From: Thermoprotei archaeon
Lineage (GTDB): Archaea > Thermoproteota > Thermoprotei > Thermofilales > B20-G17
Reading direction: 5' to 3'
DNA length: 8,170 bases
NCBI GenBank assembly: GCA_003650785.1
Contig: QMRW01000053.1
Coordinates: 1-8,170, forward strand
Shown here: piece after piece, positions 1-6,843 of the stretch
How the letters are laid out: the number at the start of each line of letters is the position of its first letter
Numbering within the stretch: position 1 is the stretch's first letter
Program-made: the position numbers and the translations under genes
Notes under the pieces: model-generated
Told to the model about the DNA's origin: nothing
What the model saw: only the letters and a program-made list of their open reading frames with translations
The model's database searches: none

Positions 1-302
1 AGGTTAAAAGATGCTAATAGGTTATTCTCAAAGTGTTCTCTAGGATCTCCTATCCTGACCTCTGGGTTTGCTGCTAAGTGGAATACTGTACTACATCCCC
101 TAATAGCAGTAGTGATGTCCTTATACTCTCTCAAATCTCCTCGAACTAGCTTAAAGTTAGGTAGTACTAGGAATTTCTTTATATTTCCCAGTCTACCACT
201 GGAGAAGTTGTCAAGACATATGACTTCATATCCTTTTTCCACCAATCTACTGACTAAGTGGCTTCCCATGAAACCGGCTCCTCCTGTGACTAAAATCTTC
301 AT
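1..302 (-). CDS. NAD-dependent sugar epimerase/dehydratase, GalE-like, N-terminal part
   Basis: The first 100 residues of an extended short-chain dehydrogenase are visible; the rest lies beyond the left edge. The Rossmann fold opens with MKILVTGGAGFMGSH (residues 1-15), the GxxGxxG dinucleotide loop. Asp31 in LDNFSSG, at the end of the second strand, is the usual NAD-binding acid; GDL at 55-57 and HLAANPEVR at 75-83 are also typical. The family interconverts or dehydrates nucleotide sugars such as UDP-glucose/UDP-galactose in the cytoplasm, feeding glycan and N-glycosylation pathways; the exact substrate cannot be told without the C-terminal half. The ATG at 302 is preceded by AGGAG (310-314, spacing 7) and by a TATA box at 351-360. 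The gene is divergent from the UPF0282 gene. Family call is firm; substrate is open. Confidence 0.93.
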   Translation of the reverse strand, partial: MKILVTGGAGFMGSHLVSRLVEKGYEVICLDNFSSGRLGNIKKFLVLPNFKLVRGDLREYKDITTAIRGCSTVFHLAANPEVRIGDPREHFENNLLASFN

Positions 303-350
303 ATTCTCACTCCTTTAATCTACACTTCTCAATCTTTTCCTAGCCACAGG

Positions 351-360
351 AATTTATAAC
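351..360 (-). promoter_or_regulatory. TATA box of the epimerase gene
   Basis: Read on the minus strand the sequence is GTTATAAATT. A transcript start about 26 bases further on would fall near 330, giving a leader of about 28 bases that contains the AGGAG ribosome site. The upstream BRE position is not a good match. On the plus strand, no comparably clear TATA element could be placed for the divergent gene at 505; TTTGTAATATG at 445-455 is only a weak candidate. Confidence 0.55.
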
Positions 361-504
361 TCCTGCTAGAAGGATAGGCTTCTAATTGCTCTCGTCAATC
401 TTTTGGTTGCTTCTATAAGATCCAATCCCTCTAGCGGTGTATTCTTTGTAATATGAAAGATAAGAAATTAGTATCAAGGGTACTAGTAGTAACTAGATGG
501 GAGA

Positions 505-1554
505 GTGGGTATAGAGTACAAACCTATATGGTTCGATTCATTGGGAGCTAAATCTTCTTGTACTCTGGTTAAGACAGATTCGGTATCTGTTCTAATAGAT
601 CCAGGAGTAGCTATTATGCATAGGACTTTTCCTGCCCCTTCTACTGTAAAATACGAATGGTGTATAGAGGGATATAAGGCTATATTAGATGCAGCTGCTA
701 TAGCAGATGTAATAGTCATAACACACTATCACTATGATCACTTCATAGACTTTGAAGAGAGAGTGTATAGAGGGAAGATAATTCTTGCTAAAAATCCCAA
801 CTTATTTATAAACGATTCCCAGAGAAATAGAGCATTATCATTCTTTAAACACCTCTATGCTATGGAAGGTATTGATCTTGAAAGCATACTCGAAGAGCCA
901 GTAGAAGTAGAGTTCAGAGATCCTCTTTCAGAGATACCTAAGGCCGCTACTAGGGACTTTGGGGATTATAATCCCAGGAGGAGAGAGTTACTGGAGAAGG
1001 GTATGAAGTGGTTCAAAAATAGAGCCAAGAAGTGGAATGGTTACAAGAGAATACCAGAGTTAAAATTACACGACATAGAAGTGAGATTTGCTGATGGTAG
1101 GAGTTTTAAATTCGGTGAGCTTAAGCTAAGATTTACTAGACCATTATTTCACGGTATAGAGTTCTCTAGAGTAGGATGGGTCGTAGGTCTAGTTATTGAG
1201 TATGGAAGCTGGAAGTTACTCTATAGCTCTGATCTAAATGGCCCAATCATAGAGGACTATGCAGATTGGATAGTAAGTGAGAGGCCTAATATTATAGTCC
1301 TCGACGGACCTATGACATACATGCTAGGCTATACTCTCAATAGAATAAACCTCAATAGGGCTATAGATAATGCTGTACATATAGTGGAGGATTCAGGTGC
1401 AGAGTTGATACTTTACGATCACCACTTACCTAGAGAACCCAAGTTCAAAGAGAGGACTAAATTAGTATGGAAAAGGGCAGGAGAGAAGGGTGTTAGACTA
1501 ATGACAGTAGCCGAGTATCTAGGGATCACACCAGCTGTACTAAGGTATGTATAA
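505..1554 (+). CDS. UPF0282 family metallo-beta-lactamase-fold hydrolase
   Basis: This 349-residue protein matches the archaeal UPF0282 (COG2248) type of metallo-beta-lactamase fold. Visible metal-site elements are HYHYDH (H74, H76, D78, H79), H216 in PLFHG, D243 in SSDLNG and the late DHH (305-307). The N-terminal SLG..S motif (12-17), IDPGVA (31-36) and LDGPMTYMLGY (266-276) also fit that family. Two metal ions are expected and the substrate is unknown; neither an RNase J beta-CASP domain nor a signal peptide is visible, so it should be cytoplasmic. At 349 residues it looks somewhat longer than I recall for the family; much of the excess may sit in the charged, helical stretch at about 125-190. 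GTG at 505 is chosen because an in-frame stop lies at 490 and the next in-frame ATG (residue 38) would remove conserved sequence. No good ribosome site is seen. Confidence 0.9.
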   Translation: MGIEYKPIWFDSLGAKSSCTLVKTDSVSVLIDPGVAIMHRTFPAPSTVKYEWCIEGYKAILDAAAIADVIVITHYHYDHFIDFEERVYRGKIILAKNPNLFINDSQRNRALSFFKHLYAMEGIDLESILEEPVEVEFRDPLSEIPKAATRDFGDYNPRRRELLEKGMKWFKNRAKKWNGYKRIPELKLHDIEVRFADGRSFKFGELKLRFTRPLFHGIEFSRVGWVVGLVIEYGSWKLLYSSDLNGPIIEDYADWIVSERPNIIVLDGPMTYMLGYTLNRINLNRAIDNAVHIVEDSGAELILYDHHLPREPKFKERTKLVWKRAGEKGVRLMTVAEYLGITPAVLRYV

Positions 1555-1595
1555 AGTTTTACTCACCTCCAATAGTGCTGAATTAATCTCATCAC

Positions 1596-1605
1596 AAAAC
1601 TTAAG
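1596..1605 (+). promoter_or_regulatory. BRE/TATA element of the surface-protein gene
   Basis: ACAAAA, a good BRE, is followed by CTTAAG as a degenerate TATA box. The distance predicts a transcript start at about 1628-1629, exactly at an in-frame ATG. This supports a leaderless mRNA and decides the start of the next gene. Confidence 0.45.
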
Positions 1606-1628
1606 TGCACTAAGAGATCTTGATATAC

Positions 1629-3080
1629 ATGAAGGCGATATATATGGAACTTAAAGTTTTATTATGTTTCGTATTCTTGATAATTCTATCATTCTATATT
1701 ATAGAACCTCTTTCGACGCCCGAGAAAGAATACATATATTATGGGTATGTGCCACGAAACATATACTATTATTATAATATAGGTAATATATTCGTAAATC
1801 CCAAATGGATAATAGAGAATACTACCATTAGAGACTATGCTCTACTAGTGGTTATAGGTAATTATGAAGACACTAGCGTAAAAGTACTAAAACTACCCGA
1901 AAAAGAGGTTATAGATAAGTACACTGTAGGTAAAATGGAGTATAGAATTACAAAGCTGCCTAATGCTACCTTCTTTAAAGTTATCACAAGCAGACCAGCA
2001 ACAGTACTGTTAATGGGTGGTGCAGCTATAGATACATGGCCAAGTAATAAGACACATAAACTCTGGCCTAGGAGGAGGGCTATATCAATGTTTACAACTA
2101 GTACTAATGGCGGTTACATAGGGAAGGAATTCATATTCCTAGCTACTACAGAACTGCCTGTAGGTAGGGTTGATATCTATGCACTAGAAGACTCGAAGGT
2201 CACTATCTACGATAGACAGAATAGAATTGTTAAGAAGCTCGAGGTGAAAGCTAATGAGTTCAAATCCGTATTTCTCAAAAGCTATGAGATCTATAGAGTG
2301 GTCTCCACAGGTAATATAATAGTTCAAGTAATCGATGAGAATCGTGAACCTGATACTCTCATCTATCCTTCAGCTACTGGAGGATTTATAGGAACGAGGT
2401 TCTATGGTATTGGAGTAGTGCCTGAAGAATGGTTACCACTTGAAGAAATGGCTTTCATAGTAACTGGTATTGAGAACTTCAAACTAACTGTAGTAGACCT
2501 CAAGTACAAGACCACGATCTTAGAGAAAGAGTTTAAAGCAGGGAGGTTAAACAAACTTAAACTGGAGTCCTACTGTATAGGTGTTGAAAGTGATAAACCA
2601 ATACTCCTCATGTACGTGGGCTTTGCTTTGAGTAAGAAAGTGGTCTTTCTAGGATTAAGAGGAGGAGAGGAAGCATACATTTACGTCCCTGAGGGCGAAG
2701 CCTACATCTTCTCCGCGTATGAGGATACTATTGTGACTGTAGATGGAGTTCAACACTATCTAGGAAGGGATAGCTATATGTTATTACCCCGAGGACTACA
2801 TAGGATAGGTGCTGATAAGACTGTACTCATAGAAATGGTGAAGTATGGAAATCTGAGGACTTCGGTCTTCCGTAAGATCTGGGAATTTCCTTATACAGCA
2901 GGGTTTGAAGCCTTTGGAATGATCATACCTCCAATACAGGGTATTGAGAAGAGCTACGACATAACACTGAAACCTCTAAGAGCAGAATTCCCATGGAAGT
3001 ATATACTGATACTGGCTATAGTCATAGTAGCGATTGCTGTATTCATAATCATCAAGAGAACACGTAAACAGGTTAAATAG
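1629..3080 (+). CDS. Membrane-anchored surface protein with four IgGFc-binding-like repeats
   Basis: Residue numbers count from the TTG at 1620, the longest reading. A hydrophobic signal or anchor spans about 11-29 and a second membrane helix about 460-478, ending in KRTRKQVK, so the bulk should lie outside the cell with the basic tail inside. Between them are four similar beta-rich modules at about 71-134, 169-238, 276-335 and 350-407. Each carries a V-x-V strand, an acidic/lysine strand, then a 'SdkPilv' type end (TSRPATVLL, STGNIIVQV, ESDKPILLM, GADKTVLIE). The links 164-171 (GGYIGKEF) and 254-261 (GGFIGTRF) repeat each other. This layout resembles the IgGFc-binding N-terminal domain family; the match is by pattern, not search. 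The role is probably envelope structure or adhesion. ATG 1629 (483 residues) is preferred because a BRE/TATA element lies at the leaderless distance; TTG 1620 and ATG 1644 are alternatives. No recognised ribosome site. Confidence 0.85.
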   Translation: MKAIYMELKVLLCFVFLIILSFYIIEPLSTPEKEYIYYGYVPRNIYYYYNIGNIFVNPKWIIENTTIRDYALLVVIGNYEDTSVKVLKLPEKEVIDKYTVGKMEYRITKLPNATFFKVITSRPATVLLMGGAAIDTWPSNKTHKLWPRRRAISMFTTSTNGGYIGKEFIFLATTELPVGRVDIYALEDSKVTIYDRQNRIVKKLEVKANEFKSVFLKSYEIYRVVSTGNIIVQVIDENREPDTLIYPSATGGFIGTRFYGIGVVPEEWLPLEEMAFIVTGIENFKLTVVDLKYKTTILEKEFKAGRLNKLKLESYCIGVESDKPILLMYVGFALSKKVVFLGLRGGEEAYIYVPEGEAYIFSAYEDTIVTVDGVQHYLGRDSYMLLPRGLHRIGADKTVLIEMVKYGNLRTSVFRKIWEFPYTAGFEAFGMIIPPIQGIEKSYDITLKPLRAEFPWKYILILAIVIVAIAVFIIIKRTRKQVK

Positions 3081-3103
3081 ATAGATTAACTTGTAGACTT
3101 GAG

Positions 3104-3108
3104 TTTTT
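3104..3108 (+). terminator. Possible U-tract terminator after the surface-protein gene
   Basis: A run of five T follows the stop codon by 23 bases. Archaeal RNA polymerase stops at short U-tracts, so this may end the 1629-3080 transcript. The 174-base gap to the convergent minus-strand gene otherwise holds only weak palindromes. Confidence 0.3.
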
Positions 3109-3234
3109 ATCTATCTTGATCTTCTACAGAGGATAATGAACATTAGTACTTCTAAGTATCAAGACGACCTGACAGGAGAATACCCACATACTCTCTCATG
3201 AATAGATAATGGAAACTTTTCATTCTCACTTTTG

Positions 3235-3250
3235 ATGAAAACCATTTCAT
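3235..3250 (-). repeat. Small hairpin just past the pilin-like gene stop
   Basis: ATGAAA and TTTCAT form six-base arms around a four-base loop, starting 4 bases beyond the minus-strand stop codon. An imperfect 15-base palindrome, ATGGAAACTTTTCAT, lies at 3209-3223. Both are AT-rich and weak. They may mark the convergent 3' ends, but a terminator is not proven. Confidence 0.3.
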
Positions 3251-3254
3251 ACTG

Positions 3255-5495
3255 CTAACTTCCACCTACCTCTATCAGGCTTATCGATGGGGCATAATCC
3301 TCTAAGAACATAGGTGAGTACTTGTACGCCTTTAGCCACTCATCGTCCGCATCACTAGCTGAATACCTGTATACTACAAACCAGTAGGAGTAATAGGTTC
3401 CCGCTGTAAAGGTTACAGGTTCACTAAGTGGACTAAACTGGTACTCTAATGAATGTTGCGGAATCCAACCAGATGCCCACTTAGTTACCGCAAATACAGG
3501 ATTGCTACCTATATCACGTAGTGTACTCACAGCTGATCTACTCAGGAATATAGCTCTGCCTATACCACTACCCCAATGGGTACAGAAGAAGTTGGGATAG
3601 TCATACTCTCTGTGATACCATCCCCATCCGAGATATGAGTCCCCCAGTGACATGTTACATATACCGTTTCCTTCCCCTACTAGGTACATGTATCTCTCAG
3701 GCCTCCCTCCTCCCATTGATGCAAACATCCACACCCCACTCCCGCTTTGTGTGTTCTTCCAGTATATGTGTTGTAGGCATGCCATATACTTAGAGCCATT
3801 TATGATGTAGACTATAGCGAGTGTAGCATAGTAATCCGTTCTAACATCACCCTCAGCATATACATTACCCACACTTTCCGTATCCAGTACCGCTAGTATT
3901 CTGACTGGTAGTGATAGCCACGAGTAGGAACCTATATATCTGGAGAACACTTCCCACTTACCATAAGGTCTATATCTGCCGAGTCTACCTCTATACTTTC
4001 CGAATGCGTGTATATTTGTGGGTCCATAGGCAGTTCCGTTAGGATCTCGGAATCCTAGTGCAGCTACTCCATGATAGTCAAATCCATAGTCTCTCATGGT
4101 ACTATGCTCGATATCTATTAGCTCTACTCTAAAGGTCTCTGAGACTATATCTTTATACTCGGGGAGGTTATAGTCGAACTGTAGAGATGTTGGCCACTTT
4201 ACGATATCGGCATCACAATCGGACTCCCATGTTATATTTATGTACTTGTATTTTTCACTCGTACTGTAGAATGGAACTCTAAACACTAGTCTGCAGGATT
4301 CATTGAACCAGTAGACTGGATTTGCAGGACTTACTGGAATCCATACTTCATGATCATGCCACAAGATTTTTCTCCAATATTCACTTTGAAATGGACAAAG
4401 TCTCCAGCTAAATAAATCACTACTAATACATACTCTCATTTGCTTAACAGGTATCGGAGGTATAGGTGGAGGTCTTCCATTAGGAGAACTCACATTAAGT
4501 GGAACTTCATTGAGTAGAAAATGAAGACTGAAGTTCCAATCAAGTTCAATAACATATACCTCATCTGGTGTACTTCCCCTATTCAATTCCACATAACTCC
4601 AAGTCATAGGGTTAAAGTAGTAGAGCTTGTCTGGTGTATTTCTCTCTACTCTCAACACTATGCTTGAATATGTTATTCCTGATACCACTATACCTCTCCA
4701 ATCTATTGCATATATCCTCAGTGGTATTATTCCATCTGGATCCTTTGGAGTTATCCCCATTCTATATATTGGCATTACTGTGCTATTCGATATTGTGATA
4801 CACCACACTCCTCCCCCTAGGTACTTGTAGCTAATGATATCGGCTCTCCTCCAATAATAGCTTAAGTCGGGAAATAGTACCCTCAGGTCTACACCTCTTA
4901 TATCAGCTACTGGTATCCCTTCATCCACCATGAGTTTAATGTATACATCTATCTCATCTCCTCTACTCGTCACGTTAATTATACTCATGAAAAGTCCAAC
5001 TTCAACCTTGATCCTAGCATCACGTATACCAAGACGAGGTATTGATATTGTAGCATTTAGACAACCAAGGCTCACACTCGTGGGTTTATACCAGTATAGT
5101 TTAAATATGAAGTTTTTAGGAGGGATGTGGAATGTTTCACCTTGAAAGTTAGTTGATGCTTTGGGAAAGCCTACTTGAACACGTATACCATATCTTCTAG
5201 ACACAAACTCAGTCCAGTTATTGATAAGAGTATATGTACGCAATCTGAACATTGTCAGATTATGCATATAGGGATGGAATGCATATGTCTGACTAGCATT
5301 TGCCATTACTGCTGCAAGCAGCCTCTTTAGATCCGCCCTTATGGTTTCGACTACGTTTACGAGTGTATAGGACTTCTCTTTAATCCGTGGTATACTATAG
5401 AGCTCTACTAACAGTGTCAGAACAATACTAAGCATTGAGATTACCAATAGTGATATAGTGACAATTATGATTATCGTCATTTGACCTCTTTTCAT
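3255..5495 (-). CDS. Giant pilin-like secreted surface protein with class III signal
   Basis: The 746-residue product begins MKRGQMTII: a short basic head, then a hydrophobic helix at about 6-31. KRGQ fits archaeal class III (prepilin-like) signals, normally cut between G4 and Q5 by an archaeal prepilin peptidase (PibD/FlaK type); the Glu common at +5 is missing. The remainder is beta-rich and Tyr/Trp-rich with no C-terminal anchor. I count 13 N-x-S/T sequons (N66, 79, 93, 147, 174, 237, 321, 334, 398, 420, 486, 566, 614) and nine cysteines (145, 232, 356, 367, 401, 427, 573, 613, 638), suggesting a glycosylated, disulphide-stabilised exoprotein. A proline-rich hinge at 341-350 separates two halves. 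Ordinary archaeal pilins have about 100-200 residues, so this is more likely a tip adhesin or stand-alone pseudopilin. It lies 9 bases behind a 43-residue ORF and is probably cotranscribed with it. ATG 5480 is an alternative start but would remove the KRGQ motif. Confidence 0.85.
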   Translation of the reverse strand: MKRGQMTIIIIVTISLLVISMLSIVLTLLVELYSIPRIKEKSYTLVNVVETIRADLKRLLAAVMANASQTYAFHPYMHNLTMFRLRTYTLINNWTEFVSRRYGIRVQVGFPKASTNFQGETFHIPPKNFIFKLYWYKPTSVSLGCLNATISIPRLGIRDARIKVEVGLFMSIINVTSRGDEIDVYIKLMVDEGIPVADIRGVDLRVLFPDLSYYWRRADIISYKYLGGGVWCITISNSTVMPIYRMGITPKDPDGIIPLRIYAIDWRGIVVSGITYSSIVLRVERNTPDKLYYFNPMTWSYVELNRGSTPDEVYVIELDWNFSLHFLLNEVPLNVSSPNGRPPPIPPIPVKQMRVCISSDLFSWRLCPFQSEYWRKILWHDHEVWIPVSPANPVYWFNESCRLVFRVPFYSTSEKYKYINITWESDCDADIVKWPTSLQFDYNLPEYKDIVSETFRVELIDIEHSTMRDYGFDYHGVAALGFRDPNGTAYGPTNIHAFGKYRGRLGRYRPYGKWEVFSRYIGSYSWLSLPVRILAVLDTESVGNVYAEGDVRTDYYATLAIVYIINGSKYMACLQHIYWKNTQSGSGVWMFASMGGGRPERYMYLVGEGNGICNMSLGDSYLGWGWYHREYDYPNFFCTHWGSGIGRAIFLSRSAVSTLRDIGSNPVFAVTKWASGWIPQHSLEYQFSPLSEPVTFTAGTYYSYWFVVYRYSASDADDEWLKAYKYSPMFLEDYAPSISLIEVGGS

Positions 5496-5504
5496 TTTGA
5501 GTTT

Positions 5505-5636
5505 CTACCTCTTCACATACTGAGAGATTGGAATTCGTATCCGGTGATAAATTCCCGAAATTATTATATCTACTGCAGTTAATACAGCTGTTCGCAGTGC
5601 TATTAAGTCCTCCCTTACTTCTAATATGTTTTTCAT
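5505..5636 (-). CDS. Small 43-residue protein in operon with the pilin-like gene
   Basis: An ATG at 5636 opens a frame ending in TAG at 5505-5507, only 9 bases before the start of the pilin-like gene. The start has AGGTGA (5642-5647) with a 5-base spacing, and a BRE/TATA element lies at the right distance, so the case for translation is good despite the length. The product starts MKNILEVREDLIALRT, has an amphipathic stretch at about 11-30 interrupted by Arg15 and Asp23, and ends in basic RIRIPISQYVKR. It is not a clear membrane helix and has no signal peptide. No family is recognised. Its place as first gene of the unit suggests a partner, chaperone or regulator of the pilin-like protein; this is inference from context only. 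Confidence 0.65.
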   Translation of the reverse strand: MKNILEVREDLIALRTAVLTAVDIIISGIYHRIRIPISQYVKR

Positions 5637-5673
5637 AGTATTCACCTTTTTCCTAATTAAAAATACATTTAAG

Positions 5674-5690
5674 AATATTTAATCTTTTCT
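5674..5690 (-). promoter_or_regulatory. Promoter of the small-protein/pilin-like unit
   Basis: On the minus strand an A-rich BRE (AGAAAAGA) is followed by TTAAATATT as TATA box. The predicted transcript start is near 5652, giving a leader of about 16 bases that still includes the AGGTGA ribosome site of the 43-residue ORF. This is one of the best promoters in the window. Confidence 0.6.
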
Positions 5691-5708
5691 TAATCGAGCA
5701 ATTTAGTG

Positions 5709-5717
5709 TTTAAATAC
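5709..5717 (+). promoter_or_regulatory. Possible TATA box in the divergent region
   Basis: GTTTAAATA(C) lies within an imperfect palindrome AGTGTTTAAATACT (5706-5719). It predicts a start near 5739, ahead of the tiny ORF at 5763. Nearly the same string, GTTTAAATACCTC, recurs at 7939-7951 ahead of the last gene. The BRE position is poor. Confidence 0.35.
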
Positions 5718-5762
5718 TTCCCCAGTAGCTGATTTCATTGGAGTTAAAGCCAGGAGAAATAT

Positions 5763-5825
5763 ATGCTAAAACTCAAGCAGATAGTACTCGGGATTGTAAA
5801 TATGGTCTTAGAGAGACTGCAGTAA
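5763..5825 (+). CDS. Possible 20-residue peptide ORF
   Basis: ATG 5763 is preceded by AGGAGA (5752-5757) at a suitable spacing of 5 bases and opens a 20-codon frame, MLKLKQIVLGIVNMVLERLQ, ending in TAA. The peptide would be a strongly amphipathic helix. A TATA-like element at 5709-5717 could supply a leadered transcript. Nothing similar is recognised. The ORF is short enough to be chance; the ribosome site and the hydrophobic/basic periodicity are its only support. Confidence 0.35.
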   Translation: MLKLKQIVLGIVNMVLERLQ

Positions 5826-5848
5826 ATCCCTAGATCGAACATAAGTAC

Positions 5849-5870
5849 TTTATATTTATTACATATATTT
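5849..5870 (+). promoter_or_regulatory. TATA elements before the 70-residue ORF
   Basis: Two overlapping candidates are seen: TTTATATTTA at 5849-5858, predicting a start near 5879, and CATATATTT at 5862-5870, predicting one near 5892. The second would make the ATG at 5893 leaderless, which suits the absence of a ribosome site there. Confidence 0.5.
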
Positions 5871-5892
5871 AGGGAACTAGTACGAGTTAGGG

Positions 5893-6105
5893 ATGAATGT
5901 GAGAACTATATACAAGGTGTCTTTCATTTTACTAATCCTAGTAGCCCTAGCTCCTCTTTTTCATGTAGAATACAATTATAAAAGAGGGATAATCGATATG
6001 ATTGAGCACTATGTAACCATAACTACAGGGAAGCGTATAAAGGTCTCCGGTAGACTGATGGAGAAGGTATATACACTTAGGAAAGGTAGAGCTATTGACG
6101 TATAA
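5893..6105 (+). CDS. Small membrane or secreted protein, unknown
   Basis: The 70-residue product has a short basic head (MNVRTIYK), a hydrophobic helix at about 9-24 (SFILLILVALAPLF), then a soluble basic part of about 45 residues. It could be a single-pass membrane protein with its C-terminus outside, or a secreted peptide if a signal peptidase cuts near residue 22-25. No cysteines and no known motif are visible. There is no ribosome site; TATA elements at 5849-5870 fit a leaderless or near-leaderless mRNA. It precedes the tandem winged-helix gene on the same strand and its stop codon is the first part of a hairpin. No family is recognised. Confidence 0.6.
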   Translation: MNVRTIYKVSFILLILVALAPLFHVEYNYKRGIIDMIEHYVTITTGKRIKVSGRLMEKVYTLRKGRAIDV

Positions 6106-6136
6106 TAAGACCGACAAAAGTATCGGGGTCTTATTA
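6103..6136 (+). repeat. Hairpin overlapping the stop codon of the 70-residue ORF
   Basis: TAATAAGACC (6103-6112) is perfectly complementary to GGTCTTATTA (6127-6136), with a possible three-pair extension inside (GA/TC around a bulge). The TAA stop is part of the left arm. It lies between two same-strand genes, so it may be a partial terminator, an mRNA stability element or a DNA operator with dyad symmetry. Confidence 0.6.
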
Positions 6137-6204
6137 GTGTATGGTATCTAGGGACTATGGTTAAAGTCTATAGTGGATATCAATATAGCCTTTTAGGTGA
6201 AAAG

Positions 6205-6843
6205 ATGACTATGCCTGAGTTGACGGAATCTGAAATGAAGACATTAATGGTACTCCGTAGAGAACCCATAAGTGTAGACAATATAGTAAGGACAGAAGAT
6301 GGTGTAAGAGCATTGGAGTATCTACTCTACTTAGGACTAGTAGATATAGTAGATAATGAGGAGTACTCAGACATCGTAATATTGACAGAGAAGGGAAGAA
6401 GATTAGTTGAAATCCTCAAATCATTAATAGAGAGTGGAGAGCTAGATCTCAAGGCTCTAGGGTTAGATCAGGAAGGGGTACTTGAAGAAGCATATCCAGT
6501 AGAACTGTATCAAAATTTATCTACGGAGGATCTGAGAATTTTACTACTCCTATACTTTAATGGAGGAAAGCTAAAGTGGTATCAACTAATAAGAGCAGCG
6601 AGGAAAAGACCTAGTAGTAGACTACTAAAGAATGGGTTGATAAGACGGAAGAAAATAAAACCTGAAAGAGGAAGATCTTATACAGTAGTCGAGATAACTA
6701 AGGAAGGAATAGCACTCCTTGACACCATGTTTAGTAGAGTCAAAATAGATCCCACGAGGTGGATTGAAAAGAGAAGGGGATTTAAGACACCATCATCTGA
6801 ACTAATCTACAATTTATCTAAAATACTCTCATCAGCAGAGTAA
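6205..6843 (+). CDS. Tandem winged-helix DNA-binding protein
   Basis: Numbering is from the ATG at 6157, the longest frame (228 residues). Two winged-helix domains follow each other. The first, about 21-92, starts LTESEMKTLMVLRR and ends with a wing and LTEKGRRLVEIL. The second, about 121-192, starts LSTEDLRILLLLY and ends ITKEGIALLDTM. A basic tail, RWIEKRRGFK, lies at 201-210. No ligand-binding or catalytic domain is seen, so it looks like a transcription regulator that could bind DNA as a monomer through two sites or as a dimer. ATG 6205 is preferred, since AGGTGA (6195-6200) sits 4 bases before it; ATG 6157 has no ribosome site, and ATG 6211 is also possible. It is probably read with the 70-residue ORF and stands divergent from the pilin-like unit, a likely but unproven target. 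Confidence 0.82.
   Translation: MTMPELTESEMKTLMVLRREPISVDNIVRTEDGVRALEYLLYLGLVDIVDNEEYSDIVILTEKGRRLVEILKSLIESGELDLKALGLDQEGVLEEAYPVELYQNLSTEDLRILLLLYFNGGKLKWYQLIRAARKRPSSRLLKNGLIRRKKIKPERGRSYTVVEITKEGIALLDTMFSRVKIDPTRWIEKRRGFKTPSSELIYNLSKILSSAE

Noticed and set aside
112..318. Plus-strand open frame of 68 codons
   Set aside because: It is antisense to the well-recognised epimerase gene.
453..551. Plus-strand 32-codon frame overlapping the start of the UPF0282 gene
   Set aside because: No ribosome site, and it overlaps conserved N-terminal codons of the hydrolase in another frame.
483..719. Minus-strand open frame of 78 codons
   Set aside because: It is antisense to the conserved N-terminal part of the UPF0282 hydrolase, with no promoter or ribosome site.
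1563..1570. Perfect GGAGGTGA on the minus strand
   Set aside because: The frame it could serve closes after a few codons; it seems accidental.
3136..3201. 21-codon plus-strand frame in the convergent gap with a GAGG before it
   Set aside because: Short, spacing to the GAGG is too small, and the composition is not gene-like.
4627..5145. Two plus-strand frames (4627-4830 and 4930-5145)
   Set aside because: Both are antisense to the pilin-like gene and lack starts with ribosome sites.
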